Of a stretch of 64,000 nucleotides of DNA, positions 44,799-56,155 are shown piece by piece (the first letter of the stretch is position 1; each line of letters starts with the position of its first letter). The notes beneath the pieces were generated by a model. It saw only the letters and a list, made by a program, of their open reading frames with translations. It was not told the DNA's origin and did no database searches. The stretch is from Chamaecrista fasciculata (lineage: Eukaryota > Streptophyta > Magnoliopsida > Fabales > Fabaceae). The position numbers were made by a program, and so were the translations under genes. The stretch covers positions 132,849 through 196,848 of the forward strand of contig QANZ01011603.1 of the NCBI GenBank assembly GCA_003254925.1, in the 5' to 3' direction.

Positions 44799-45077
44799 TC
44801 ATGATACTGCAAATCGAGAAGTGAGATCAATGAACATGTCTTCTCTACAAGGAATTGTGAGACCACCCATTGGATGATCATATCTGAATTCTTCCTCAGC
44901 CATGATCAACAATTCTTGAAACTCAGGTTCATTCAAGTATGATACAGGCACCACAAACCTCTTCGTTTGCTCTTCTCCAACATACACTGCAAAACACCCT
45001 TTTGGTACCTTTGTGGACATTGAATTCACTTCCTTCCCTCTCGAAATAGACCGGTGTAGGATCTTCTTGATGTCCAT
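44799..45077 (-). CDS. SAUR: SAUR-11, AIKK-type SAUR protein, 92 aa
   Basis: Complete intronless SAUR on the minus strand. N-terminus [20 protein letters not shown] (D for A at residue 2, H for R); [20 protein letters not shown] with an extra residue (QTKRF) shared in position with SAUR-16 (QKKRF). [12 protein letters not shown] has R in place of G. The C-terminus FAVS is one residue shorter than most AIKK copies. It is divergently oriented to SAUR-12, starts 1.18 kb apart. Confidence 0.95.
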   Translation of the reverse strand: MDIKKILHRSISRGKEVNSMSTKVPKGCFAVYVGEEQTKRFVVPVSYLNEPEFQELLIMAEEEFRYDHPMGGLTIPCREDMFIDLTSRFAVS

Positions 45078-45161
45078 TGTTACTGTATGAAAGAAGTGAG
45101 TGGGCTAATTTGTTTATGAGAAATGTGAGAACTTGGTGAGTTAGGGGATGATGTGTGTGTG

Positions 45162-45211
45162 TATATATAGAGATGTATAAGGATGTGGAAGTAAATGAGA
45201 TTGGTGAGACA
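45162..45211 (-). promoter_or_regulatory. SAUR-11 core promoter: TGTCTC and TATA
   Basis: On the minus strand, TGTCTC (45206-45211) and TATATATA (45162-45169), same layout as SAUR-9; CATGTG at about 45237. Confidence 0.7.
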
Positions 45212-45244
45212 TCAACATAAGCATTTAAAGGATCACATGGGTGT

Positions 45245-46090
45245 GTCTTCAAATATAGTGTTGGAGAATGGAGATTTCATCCATGTAGGGTTACATTGTG
45301 CTTGTATGTTATAACACTTTCATGTGAGAAATTTAATGCATGTGACCCTACATATGCAAGAAGATAGTACAGGGCTTTGGTTGAAAGGGAAAACTGAGCC
45401 AAGACCATTTCTTTCTTGTTGATCCAACTAGAGGAAACATATGTAGAACTTGACTTTGTACATAGAGATCACTTGAACCCAGACTTTTAATTTCAACTTC
45501 TTTCTCATTTATCATACACATTTCGAATAAAAAATTCATCTTGTCCTTCTGTCAAATAGTTTTCGAGAAATTATCAAATCATTCACTATTGAGTACAGAA
45601 AGAAATGTCTTCTTGTTGAGGAGAAAAAGGGACAAGGTAAAACTAATTAGCCTGAAATGTCCTCACCCTACATGTGAGATTTGTCTGCCTACAAGAAAGG
45701 AACCTATGAGAGTGGATAAGGATTCATGCTACATCAAAAGCTAATAATAATATGAGCTCAACATGACAAGTTTGATGCACAAAGGTCCTCTTAATTCTTA
45801 ATCTGACTAGCTTGTTAACTGGCAATTTTGTTTCCCATTTCAACCTTGTAACACTGATTGAGACCAATAATTGGTAGGCATGTCTTCACAATTGAGTAGC
45901 CATTGAACAAGGCATGAGCTAGCAATATGTTGCAGCTGTGCCTGTCTAGTTTATTTCAAGAGAGTACCCAATTGTCCTCTAATTTACAAGGTGGGTCATG
46001 CATTCATTCTTATCTAAGCAACTTCTCAATCTTTTGACAGAGAGACTCTAAGACAAACCCATGTGATCTCTCATGACACACACACAACCC
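45245..46090. other. Shared upstream region of SAUR-11 and SAUR-12
   Basis: Reverse-complement relative of the region between SAUR-17 and SAUR-18 (about 61140-62040), for example CCAATAATTGGTAGGCATGTC at 45866 against GACATGCCTACCAATTATTGG at 61352. No gene. Confidence 0.75.
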
Positions 46091-46091
46091 A

Positions 46092-46153
46092 TGTCTCTTA
46101 GTATGTAGAGTGTAGACCCCATTGTTATAGCTACCCTTTAACAACTATAAATA
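46092..46153 (+). promoter_or_regulatory. SAUR-12 core promoter: TGTCTC and TATA
   Basis: TGTCTC at 46092-46097, TATAAATA at 46146-46153, CATGTG at about 46060. Confidence 0.7.
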
Positions 46154-46252
46154 ACCATTCCCTATTGCCTTTACAAGAAACACAAGCCATTTCAACCCTC
46201 AAGACTCAAAATTTAAACACTACCTTACTGTTTTAGCAGAGAAACAAAAGAA

Positions 46253-46531
46253 ATGGGTTTTCGTTTACTTGGTATCAGAAGGGCTTCATTTACTATAAGC
46301 CAAGGAGCTTCAAAATCTGCAGAAATCCCAAAGGGATATCTTGCAGTGTATGTTGGAGAAAAGATGAAGCGTTTTGTGATCCCAATATCATACTTGAACC
46401 AACCTTCATTTCAAGACTTGCTGAGTCAAGCTGAGGAAGAGTTTGGATATGTTCATCCAATGGGCAGCCTCACAATTCCTTGCAGAGAGGATGTATTCTT
46501 GGATATCACTTCGCCGTTGAATAGGCTATAA
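46253..46531 (+). CDS. SAUR: SAUR-12, GFRLP-type SAUR protein, 92 aa
   Basis: Complete intronless SAUR. N-terminus [20 protein letters not shown] (L for P at residue 6); EIPKG instead of EVPKG; core [20 protein letters not shown] intact. Two changes in an otherwise invariant block: GYVHP for GYDHP and GSL for GGL. C-terminus DITSPLNRL. Promoter signals are intact, but the 3'UTR is disrupted by a 1.7-kb LTR about 57 bp after the stop and its DST is mutated. Confidence 0.94.
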   Translation: MGFRLLGIRRASFTISQGASKSAEIPKGYLAVYVGEKMKRFVIPISYLNQPSFQDLLSQAEEEFGYVHPMGSLTIPCREDVFLDITSPLNRL

Positions 46532-46543
46532 AGCATAGTAAAT

Positions 46544-46579
46544 GAGGCTGCTAACATAGATTTAGAAGACTTTTTGCAG
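46544..46579 (+). promoter_or_regulatory. DST-like element, SAUR-12 3'UTR, GTA mutated to GCA
   Basis: GAGGCTGCTAACATAGATTT then GACTTTTTGCAG. SAUR-10 has GTAG at the same place, so this copy lost the GTA block by one transition. Confidence 0.6.
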
Positions 46580-46582
46580 TAC

Positions 46583-48326
46583 AGAGAATGTTAGTCAGAA
46601 TGCACAAGGAAAATATATCAAGAGGGGGGTGAATTGGTATTTTAAAACTTTTTCTGAGTTAAAAACAAGTTTTAACACAGTTACTAAAAACAATCCCTCT
46701 AATATAAATTTTTTAGAAAAGTTCCTTTAAACAGTTTCTTTCAGAACAAGGCTTCTTAGCAATAACAAATATGCTTAAGATCACAGACACTCAGATAAAG
46801 CAAACACTTAAGCAAGACAGATATATATATATATATATATGTAAACAGATTGCTAATGAAAGAAAACTAATTCTTAACTCAAAAGATAAATGCGAAATAT
46901 AAATGGGAAAGGACTAATTCTTAACTCAAAAGATAAATGCGAAATATAAATGGGAAACTAATTCAGAATAAGATACTAGTCCCATAAAGAACTTTCTGTT
47001 AAACCTACGTCCAGTCCCCAAGCACAAAGCAAGGGATTTTTATATTATTGCTGGGCAAACTAACCAAATTACAATTGGCACTCAACCACTCACGGATCAC
47101 CACTGGGGTTTCACACTTTTAGAGTTTCCCAAACCACAAGTCCTCACGGGTAACAATAAGGTTCCTCACAGCAACTACTCTTACAGTGCAACCACTAACG
47201 AATAACCACTATAGGGTTTCACAACAACTGAGGGCAGGTAACCTATTACCACTAGGAGGTATACGAACGAATCAGAAGATATGAGAAGATATGAGATGAA
47301 AGAAATTGGTTCTCTCACAAAGAGATAGGTTCACACACAAAGGTGAATTGTCACAAAGACTAATCCCACAAAGGGTTCTCACAAAGAGATAGCACTTAGC
47401 AGCTTTTCAGCGAAACTCTTCTTGACACTTAGTCTAGCTTTTTCTTCATTTGAATTCTTCAGCTTTTATGGTAGTGTAGCTTCAACAGCTCGAAATGGAA
47501 ATGTTCTTCAGCTTTGAATACTCCAACGGCTAGGAACAATAGTATCTTCAACATATTTGATTTTCCTTTCGCCTTCTTTAGAGTCTTGACTGAATTTCCA
47601 TGTTGCTCATCTGATAATAATGACATATAGACGTTGAACTTTAATCAGCAGGGTCAGAATATGAAAGTTTGAAAACTTTCCTTAAGATAGTTCCTTGACC
47701 TGCGAAATAGGAGCAATTAGCAGAAATCTTTCTAAAAATAGATTTAGCATTAAATAATAATCTCAACGGTCAGCTTAAAACTTTCCCAATATATATAACA
47801 CAAAGTTATTGCAATGAGGCACGTTTTGCATTTGAAATAAATCAGATATAAAGATTATAACGAAACTTAGAAAGTTTCCTAAACAGTTCCTTCAATCATA
47901 TCGATAATTAAGGAACAAGAATAATTTCCAGATTTCTTTCCTTCTTTAGATAGATTAACACATAATTACTGATTTTATACTTAATGAAATTCTGATTCTA
48001 ATCAATCATGATCTATCATTTATGTCGAAATAAATAAAGTAATAATCCAAGACATAAATGATCTTTCAAAATAAAAACTTATTATTTAATAAAAATATAT
48101 CGTGTAGACAATATTAACATATACGATAATTAAGAAAAAATATATCAAGCCAATATTAATGTACATTTACATATATATCATTAAAAGAATTTTTGGCAAT
48201 TATCAAAATAAACACATTTAATAAAATAACCAAGTAAACATTATTCTATAATAACTAACGTTAATTAACTTATATTCTAGCGCTTAATAAAATAAAATAA
48301 TCTATACAAAATTTATCCCAAGAGAA
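46583..48326. mobile_element. Solo LTR-like insertion, 1732 bp, in SAUR-12 3'UTR
   Basis: Element 46589-48320 begins TGTTAGTCAG and ends TTTATCCCA; AGAGAA flanks it on both sides (46583-46588, 48321-48326). The SAUR-10 3'UTR (about 26601-26615) is the uninterrupted version. The start includes GAGGGGGGTGAATTGG, common near plant LTR ends. There is no coding region, no primer-binding site and no second LTR, so a solo LTR is most likely. The duplication looks 6 bp; 5 bp with a chance match is possible. Confidence 0.75.
46866..46957. repeat. 47-bp tandem duplication inside the LTR
   Basis: ACTAATTCTTAACTCAAAAG and following 27 bases occur twice in a row (46866, 46913). A (TA)n tract lies just before, at about 46822-46840. 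Confidence 0.85.
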
Positions 48327-49146
48327 TCTCTAAATTTGTGATTCTTTTGTTTTTCTCATTCTTTGTAAGTGGAAACAAGAAATTGTCCATTTAAATTAGA
48401 TTGACAAACAGAGTGTTCTCTGTTTTTTTTTGTCTAATTACCAATTTACAGCAAATTCAACAATTCATGGATTTTATCTATTTCTGTTTATCACTTTCTC
48501 CATGAATACTAGTAATACCACCAGCACTAGGATTATTTGTTTTTTTTCAAATCTCAATCAATTAATGTGATCTTAATTAGTAACTAAAAAATACACAACC
48601 ACTATTTTGCATGTGCTCTTCAATAAATCATTATAGCCCCAATAGAAATAATCTTTAAAATCAATTACTAAGATATTGAACATCTACTAAGTTATGTTTC
48701 TAAAATGCTTGGTCTTACAGTATGTGTAACGAACATAGACCATTGACTAAGTTTAATGGCAAATTGAAGTTTGGACAGAGATACGCTAAGTCACTGGTCC
48801 CTTATATTTTATTCTGTCATTAGTCATTACTATTTACTAGTCATTCATCTGGCAAGAAATCTGCCCATGTGGTAGCAGAAAAAATCTGATTCAATATTTC
48901 AATGGTCATATTTTGAATATTTAAATTAATAAATAACCTGATATTCAACTTCAAAAGAATACTAATAAAAAAAGACCTAAAGGTTCCACTTAATTTTCTC
49001 TCTTTCCAAGAGTTATTCTGTTTTAATTTCACATGGGTTTCGGATATCACTGATTCAAAAGTTTCAGTTACACCTCTATATCTGCATACATACACACTCA
49101 ACAAAATCCTATTATAGGTTAGAAAACTTGACCTCTATGAAGCAAC
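48327..49146. other. Continuation of the SAUR-12 3' flank
   Basis: Duplicate of 26607-27398. No gene. Confidence 0.65.
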
Positions 49147-49278
49147 ATGGCAATCCATTTCTTATAGATTATTTATGCATAATAAGAATAAGAAGAGCAA
49201 AAGAAGTTTCTGGTTCCTATATATCATACTTGAATGAACTTACAATTTATGAACCTACTTTCCAGCAAAGAAGACACA
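49147..49278 (+). pseudogene. Relic of an AIKK-type SAUR, duplicate of 27399-27530
   Basis: Same remnant as at 27399: ATGGCAATCC start, deleted middle, then AAGAGCAAAAGAAGTTTCTG and TATCATACTTGAATGAAC. The shared deletion shows it predates the block duplication. Confidence 0.7.
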
Positions 49279-50000
49279 TTATTTAATATGAATTTTCAAC
49301 TGGAATATCAGAAACATAACAGTGCCAACCAATTATCAGTCTCAATCTCAATCAGTGTTATAAGATTGAAATGGGAAACAAAATTGTCAGTTAGCAATCT
49401 AGTCAGATTAAGGTTTATGAGGACATTTCTGCTTAAGACTTTTTAAGTTTAGCTTTTACTATAGCATGAATCCTTATCCACTCTCATAGGTTCCTTTCTT
49501 CTGAGCAGATAAATCTCACATGTAGGATGATGTCTTTAAGTCTAGTCATTTTCACATGTAGGATGATGAATTCAACAACAAGACACATTTCTCCGTACTC
49601 GCAGGTGAATGACTTGATAAGTTTCTCGAGTACTATTTGACAGAAGGACTAGAGGAATTTTTTACTTGAAATGTGTATGATAAAATGAGTAACAATTTGA
49701 AAATAAAATTTTGGGCTCCAATGATCTCAAATTCTCAATGTACAAAGTCACATGCAAGTTCTACATATGTTTCCTCTAGTTGGATCAACAAGAAAGAAAT
49801 TGTCTTGGCTCAGCGTTTTCCCTTTCAACAAAGCCTTATATATACTTTATTTTTGTGTAAGTAGGGTCACATGCATTTAATTTCTCACATGAAAGTGTTA
49901 TAACGTACAAGCACAATGTAACCCTACATGCATGAAATCTCCAATCTCCAACACTATATTTGAAGACACACCCATGTGATCCTTCAAATGCTTATGTTGA
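49279..50000. other. Distal upstream region of SAUR-13
   Basis: No gene; duplicate of 27531-27735 joined to the AIKK upstream region (as 23301-23840). Confidence 0.6.
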
Positions 50001-50050
50001 TTCCTCACCAATCTCATTTAATTCCACATCCTTATTCATCTCTATATATA
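50001..50050 (+). promoter_or_regulatory. SAUR-13 core promoter (AuxRE mutated to TTCCTC, TATA)
   Basis: GTTGATTCCTCACCAA where sisters have GTTGATGTCTCACCAA, so the TGTCTC core is lost; TATATATA at 50043-50050. CATGTG kept at about 49974. Confidence 0.7.
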
Positions 50051-50136
50051 CACACACAAACATCATCCCCTAACTCACCAAGTTCTCACATTTCTCATAA
50101 ACAAATTAGCCCACTCACTTCTTTCATACAGCAACA

Positions 50137-50415
50137 ATGGCCATCAAGAAGATCTTACGCCGGTCTCTTTCGAGAGGGAAGGAGGCGAATTCATTGTCCT
50201 CAAAGGTACCGAAAGGGTGTTTTGCAGTGTATGTTGGAGAAGAGCAGAAGAGATTTGTGGTGCCTGTATCATACTTGAATGAACCTGAGTTTCAAGAATT
50301 GTTGAGCATGGCTGAGGAAGAATTTGGATATGATCATCCAATGGGTGGTCTCACAATTCCTTGCAGAGAAGACATGTTCATTGATCTCACTTCTCAATTT
50401 GCAGTATCGTCGTGA
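50137..50415 (+). CDS. SAUR: SAUR-13, AIKK-type SAUR protein, 92 aa
   Basis: Complete intronless [92 protein letters not shown]. Almost identical to SAUR-9 (C for Y after KG, Q for R near the end). The main difference is in the promoter, which has lost the AuxRE core that the other AIKK genes keep. Confidence 0.95.
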   Translation: MAIKKILRRSLSRGKEANSLSSKVPKGCFAVYVGEEQKRFVVPVSYLNEPEFQELLSMAEEEFGYDHPMGGLTIPCREDMFIDLTSQFAVSS

Positions 50416-52320
50416 TGCTTTTCTCAAGGAGATGAAAGAGTTGAACATGAAAAATTGTTCTGGTATTTGTACCATGTGATTTGAAGAACAGATTCAACCA
50501 GAAAACCCAAAGCGGTTGATCAGTTGAGTCAGTGAAGGCCAAAATTTGATAACTTGAGAAGGAGTCAATGATCACACACTTCCTAGATATTTCATGAGTT
50601 TTATGTTATCCAAAGGAATCATTGATGACACACAATACTCAGTAAAGGATTCATTGACTTGCTAGCTAGTATAATCTAGCTTTCAAGAGATACATGATTG
50701 ACTGAATTGTTACATGTTCATGTACAAAAAATGATTGAACTGTTATGAAGATTATGTGAAGTTTCATGTATCATGGATGATATTGAAATTTTGAAATTAA
50801 ATATTTATTCATTTTTTCTAATTCGATCTGTATTTGGGGTTTTCATCTTTCTTAAACAATTCCTCTACTGGATCATGAGTTCTCAAGTTCTCAATGATTG
50901 GATTTAGAAAATGCTATATCAAGATTTGTACGACAATATTATAAACACAATGTTCATGAATCTCAAGATAACTTTTTAAAATTTCAATAATGAAAAACTC
51001 AAGAATTATACATCACATTTAAGTCCCTTTCAACATTAGGTTCATTTTTAGTGCAAAATCTGATATTAATTGTTATCTTCAATAAAATATAAAGTCTGTT
51101 AATTGTTTTCTTTTTACTTAAAGAAAATATACATAGATCATGACTCACGACTCATCTTTATGTATAGAAAATTTTAATTACCCTATGACAAGAGGCAATA
51201 CCAAACCGACATGTCCTTGTCTTCAATAATTTTAGGGAATACTGAAATGTTGCTATCAAAAAAAAAGATTAGGTATTGATAGGAACTATATATACAATAT
51301 ATATATATATATAGGATAAGTAGGAAGCACATGACGTGCTCTTCACAAGCATTTGTCTTTTAATTTGTAGTTGTCACAAAGGCAACGATGACAGAGACTA
51401 TTGCTAAAGTTATCTATAACACGCAAAACTATTATCATCCACTAGAATGAATTCATACATTTTTTTTTGATAAACCAACTAATTAATCTAAGTTAAAATT
51501 CGATCAAAATATTTTTCTTTCTATAACTTTGGTTTCTATATATCAATTAAATATTCATCTAGGCAAAGCAACAGAGTAAATCAACAAAATTCCAAACTCT
51601 ATAACATGGTCCGGCTCTATTATCTGTAGCTCTACACACAACTATCCAAAATTTGTATTGCTTGAACTACAGATATAGCTCACTTTAATTTTTTATAGAA
51701 GAGTGTGAAAAATTTATATAATTAATCTAAAGTAGAAAATTTTAACAGTTTTTAGTCAAATGTAAGACACACTTGTAGAGTCATACCTCAAGTGTCCCAC
51801 AGTCCAATTACCAATGATATCAGTTAGGAATATGCCACTAATTTTTGGTCATTCTTTTTCCTCCACACATCAGGATTTAATGGATATCTACTAGATTTCA
51901 TGTTTTATTGATCAAATCTCAACTACAGGTACCCTATCTACAGGAAGAACATAATAAGTGATATATTTTGAGCATGTCTGGTACAAAGAAGTAGACCCTT
52001 ACTTCAAATAAACAATAATTAGGATATCTACTTCACGTAAATGTCTCTTTCACAAGGAGCAAATTGTGTGATCTGGTCATTTAGAAGGTGGTTCCTGAAT
52101 TCATCAAGCTCTTTTAAGACAATACCATGTGAATGCCTTGTTGGCAAACAAGTCATGAACAAGCAATGTTATATCTAGTTTATTTCAAGAGTGTAACTCT
52201 ATTGTCCTCTTATTTTGCATGGTGGGGCATGCATTCATTCTTATGAAAATTATAAATATTTGATATAGATCTCTAAGACAAACCCATATGATCGATCTCT
52301 CATGACATACACACACACAA
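50416..52320. other. Intergenic DNA between SAUR-13 and SAUR-14
   Basis: No gene. Parallel to 24258-26140. AAGAAAATATACATAG at 51121 is an unoccupied foldback target site. A (TA)n tract lies at about 51290-51312. Confidence 0.6.
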
Positions 52321-52324
52321 CCCT

Positions 52325-52375
52325 TATCTCTTAGTAGACCCCATTGTTATAGCTACCCTTTAAGGACTATAAATA
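52325..52375 (+). promoter_or_regulatory. SAUR-14 core promoter (AuxRE and CATGTG both altered)
   Basis: TATCTC at 52325-52330 instead of TGTCTC, and CATATG at 52285-52290 instead of the CATGTG seen in the other genes; TATAAATA at 52368-52375 is intact. Confidence 0.65.
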
Positions 52376-52475
52376 AGCACTTCATCTTTACTTGACAAGC
52401 AACACAATCCATTTCAATCCTCAAGGATCAAAACTTTAAACACTACCTTTCTATTTTAGTAGAGAAACAAAAGAA

Positions 52476-52757
52476 ATGGGTTTTCGTTTACCTGGTATCA
52501 AAAGAGTTTCATTTACTGCAAGCAAAGGAGCCTCAAAATCTTCAGCAGAAGTTCCAAAGGGATATCTTGCAGTGTATGTTGGAGAAAAGATGAAGCGTTT
52601 TGTGATCCCAATATCATACTTGAACCAACCTTCATTTCAAGACTTGCTGAGTCAAGCTGAAGAAGAGTTTGGATATTATCATCCAATGGGTGGCCTCACT
52701 ATTCCTTGCAGAGAGGATGTGTTCTTGGACATCACTTTGCGGTTGAATGGGCTATAA
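52476..52757 (+). CDS. SAUR: SAUR-14, GFRLP-type SAUR protein, 93 aa
   Basis: Complete intronless [59 protein letters not shown] replaces D in GYYHPMGG. C-terminus DITLRLNGL, shared with SAUR-17, which marks these two as sisters. It is the only intact gene here whose promoter lacks both the AuxRE core and the CATGTG box. Confidence 0.95.
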   Translation: MGFRLPGIKRVSFTASKGASKSSAEVPKGYLAVYVGEKMKRFVIPISYLNQPSFQDLLSQAEEEFGYYHPMGGLTIPCREDVFLDITLRLNGL

Positions 52758-52769
52758 AGCATTGAAAAT

Positions 52770-52804
52770 GAGGCTTCTGACATAGATTTAGAAGATTTTT
52801 TGTA
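52770..52804 (+). promoter_or_regulatory. DST-like element, SAUR-14 3'UTR
   Basis: GAGGCTTCTGACATAGATTT then GATTTTTTGTAG: ATAGAT and GTA intact. Confidence 0.6.
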
Positions 52805-53440
52805 GTATAGAGAATCCATAACTTTGTGATTCTTTTGTTTTTTCTCATTCTTTGTAAATGGAAAAAGAAATTGTCCATTTGTATTAGATTGACAAACAGA
52901 GTGTTCTCTGTTTTTTTTGTCTAATTACCAATTTACAACAAATTCAACAATACAAGAAGTTTCTCTATTTCTGTCAATTCATAAATACTAGTAATACCAC
53001 CACCACCGGAATTATTTTTCTTCCTTTGTTTTTTTTTCAAATCTCAATCAATTGATGTGATCTTAATTAATATCTAATAAATACACAAATCGAATTTTCA
53101 CATATGCTCTACAATAAATCATTGTAGCCTCAAAAGAAATAATCTTTAAAATCAATTACTAAGATAATGAGTCTTACCTGGCACCACCGGTAAGTTAGAT
53201 TTGTAAGATGCTTGATCTTCAGCATGTGTTACGAACATAGAGAATCATTGACTAAGTTTAACCACAAATTGAAATTTGGACAAAAATAGGCCTAGTCACT
53301 GATACCTTTATCTTTTATTTTGTCATTGTTAGAAATCTGCCCAAGGGGTAGCAGAAAAGTCTGATTCAGTAGTCAGATTCTGTATGTCATTAATGCATAA
53401 TAAGCATGCGCATGTATGTATATATATATATATATATATC
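52805..53440. other. 3' flank of SAUR-14
   Basis: No gene. Duplicated at 57192-57818. Ends in an (AT)n tract at about 53416-53439. Confidence 0.6.
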
Positions 53441-53590
53441 CGCATTTCCAGCTAAGGTGACCAAAGGGTATATTGCAGTGTTATATTGAAGAAGAGCAAA
53501 AGAAGTTGTTTCCGGTTAGGATTAGGGTTTCCTTCTTGTTTCTATTTTATCATACTTAAATGAACTTATGATCCTAATTTCTTGAAAAAG
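53441..53590 (+). pseudogene. Relic of an AIKK-type SAUR
   Basis: GGTGACCAAAGGGTATATTG, CAGTGTTATATTGAAGAAGAGC and AAAAGAAGTTGTTTCCGGTT match the codons [20 protein letters not shown] with frameshifts. A roughly 30-bp insertion (AGGATTAGGGTTTCCTTC...) then separates it from TATCATACTTAAATGAAC (SYLNE). Confidence 0.75.
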
Positions 53591-53639
53591 AAGATACAGT
53601 AATTAGTCAATCTCGATTCTAAACTGGAATATCAGAACN

Positions 53640-53735
53640 TGCAGTGTTATATTGAAGAAGAGCAAAAGAAGTTGTTTCTGGTTCCTATATCATACTTGAA
53701 TGAACTTATGATCCTGCTTTCCAGAAAATGAAGAT
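53640..53735 (+). pseudogene. Second copy of the same AIKK-SAUR relic, after a single N
   Basis: Right after N (53639) the relic repeats from TGCAGTGTTATATTGAAG, this time without the 30-bp insertion (TTTCTGGTTCCTATATCATAC). Either a real tandem copy or two contigs joined at the N. Confidence 0.65.
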
Positions 53736-54420
53736 ACATTAATTAGTCAATCTCAACTCTAAATTGGAATATCAGAACCATACATTGCCTACCCAATTAT
53801 CAGTCTCAATCTGTGTTATAAGGTTGAAATTGGAAAATTTTGCCAGTTAGCAAGCTAGTCAGATTAAGATTTAAGAGGACCTTTGTGCTTCAAACTTTTC
53901 AAGTTGAGCTTAGATTATTATCAGCTTTCACTGTAGCTTGAATCCTTATCCACTGTCATAGGTTCATTTCTTCAAAGCAGATAAATCTCACGTGGAGGAT
54001 TATGATCTCAAGAACAAGAAACATTTCTCTGCACTGGAATGATTTGATAGGTTTCTCGAGAACTATTTGACAGAAGGACTAGAAGCATTCTTCACTTGAT
54101 ATATGTGTGATAAAATGAATGGCAATTTGAAAATAAAGGTCTGGGTTCAAGTGACATCTCTATGTACAAGGTCAAATGCAGGTCCTACATATGTTTCCTC
54201 TGGTTGGATCAACAAGAAAGAAATTGTCTTGACTCGGCTTTTTCTTTCAAGTTGCAACAAAGCCCTACACTTTCTTCTTGCCTAAGTAGGGTCACATACA
54301 TTTAATTTATCACATGAAGTGTTATAACTTACAAGCACAATGTAACCCTACATGCATTAAATCTCCAATCTCCAACATTATATTCGAAGACACACCCATG
54401 TGATCATTCAAATGCTTATG
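53736..54420. other. Distal upstream region of SAUR-15
   Basis: No gene; AIKK-type upstream region as at 23301-23840. Confidence 0.6.
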
Positions 54421-54424
54421 TTGA

Positions 54425-54482
54425 TGTCTCACCAATGTCATTTACTCCCACATTTTCATCTCTCTATATATACACACACAAA
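54425..54482 (+). promoter_or_regulatory. SAUR-15 core promoter: TGTCTC and TATA
   Basis: TGTCTC at 54425-54430, TATATATA at 54475-54482, CATGTG at about 54398. Confidence 0.7.
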
Positions 54483-54556
54483 GCATTCCTTAACTCATCA
54501 AGTTCTCACATTCTTCATACACAAATTAGCCCACTCACTTCTTTCATACAGCAAAA

Positions 54557-54835
54557 ATGGCCATCAAGAAGATCCTACGCCGGTCTCTTTCGAGAGGGAA
54601 GGAGGCGAATTCATTGTCCTCAAAGGTACCAAAAGGGTGTTTTGCAGTGTATGTTGGAGAAGAGCAAAAGAGGTTTGTGGTGCCTGTATCATACTTGAAT
54701 GAACCTGAGTTTCAAGAATTGTTGAGCATGGCTGAGGAAGAATTCGGATATGATCATCCAACGGGTGGTCTCACAATTCCTTGCAGAGAAGACATGTTCA
54801 TCGATCTCACTTCTCGATTTGCAGTATCATTGTGA
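54557..54835 (+). CDS. SAUR: SAUR-15, AIKK-type SAUR protein, 92 aa
   Basis: Complete intronless SAUR nearly identical to SAUR-9 and SAUR-13. Differences: KGCFAV, YDHPTGG (T for M, shared with SAUR-18), and end FAVSL. Promoter signals are intact. The usual 3' flank is interrupted about 600 bp downstream by a tail-to-tail pair of Helitron-like elements. Confidence 0.95.
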   Translation: MAIKKILRRSLSRGKEANSLSSKVPKGCFAVYVGEEQKRFVVPVSYLNEPEFQELLSMAEEEFGYDHPTGGLTIPCREDMFIDLTSRFAVSL

Positions 54836-55437
54836 TGCTTTACTCAAGGAGATGTAAGAGTTGAACATGAAAAGTGGTTCTGGTATATATATCATGTGAT
54901 GTGAAGAACTGATTCAACCAGAAAGCCTAAAGTGGTTGATCAGTTGAGTCAGTGAAGGCCAAAATTTTGCTAACTTGAGAAGGAATCAATGATCACGCAC
55001 TTCTCAGAGATTTCATGAGTTTTATGTCATCCAAAGGAATCATTGATGCCACACCATACTCAGTAAAGGCTTCATTGACTATATAGCTAGTATAATCTAG
55101 CTTTCAAGAGATACATGATTGATTGAATTTTTACATGTTCATCTACAAAAAAAAGATTGAACTGTTAGGAAGATTATGTGAAGTTTCATGTATCATGGAT
55201 GATATTGAAATTTTGAAATGAAATATTCATTCATTTTTTCTTATTCGGTCTGTATTTGGGGTTTGCGTCGTTCTTAAATAATTCATTTACTGGATCATGA
55301 GCACTCAAGTAATGATTGGATTTATAAAAGACTATATCAAGATTTGAACAACAATGTTAGAAACAAAATGATTATGAATCTCAAGATAACTTTATAAAAT
55401 TTCAATAATGAAAAAAATCAAGAATTATACATCACAT

Positions 55438-55809
55438 TAAAAAATATGGCTCCACCCCTTATGGTTGGTCAAAAATATTGAATTAAAAAATTAAAAAAGA
55501 AAAATAAAATCACCCACTCTCTCTCCCACTCACTCTCCCCACTTCTTTAAAAAAATAAATGAATTAAAAAACTACAAAAAACAATTAAAAATTAAAAATA
55601 CCACTACTCTTTCCCCACTCACTCTCCCCATATGAGGTAATTTCAAATTGGTCCTAAATATTTTATAATTCTTCAAATTGGTCCCAAACTTACTCTTTTA
55701 TCAATATAAAAATTTAATATAATCTTCAACTTTAAATCAATTCAAACGTTACATGTATATTGGCGTGCCCGTTAGGGCACGCCAAGAACGGGCACGCCAA
55801 GCCCCTAGT
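55438..55809 (+). mobile_element. Short non-autonomous Helitron, plus strand
   Basis: Same family as the fragment at 43108-43447. Near the 3' end is a perfect 9-bp stem GGCGTGCCC-GTTA-GGGCACGCC, a second GGGCACGCC, then CTAGT at 55805-55809. The next base is A rather than the usual T. The 5' start is uncertain by a few bases. Confidence 0.6.
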
Positions 55810-55819
55810 ATATATATAT

Positions 55820-56004
55820 ACTAGAGGCTTTGCGTGCCCTAAAGAGCACGTAAATATGTATGTAAAATAAATGAGGGACTAAATCGTTAACTCAGTAAAA
55901 AAGAAGGGATCAAATAATAATTTTTCTCTTATTATTAATTTTGTACTATAGTTTTAAAATGTGGACAACGAGAAAGGGGTGGAGCCATATAATATAAAAT
56001 GGGA
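55820..56004 (-). mobile_element. Short Helitron-like element, minus strand, tail-to-tail with the previous one
   Basis: On the minus strand: A/TCCCATTTTATATTATATGG at 56004, then an internally deleted body, a stem CGTGC...GCACG, and CTAGT ending at 55820. The two CTAGT ends are separated by only TATATATATA. Together they replace about 290 bp of flank present after SAUR-13 (about 51020-51310). Confidence 0.55.
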
Positions 56005-56155
56005 TAGGTAGGAAGCACATGGCGTGCTCTTCCCGAGCATTTGTCTTTCAATTTGTGGTTGTCACAAAAGCAACGATGACAGAGACCGTTGCTAAGATAT
56101 CTATAACACGGAAAACTATTATCATCCACCGGAATGAATTCATACATTATTTTTT

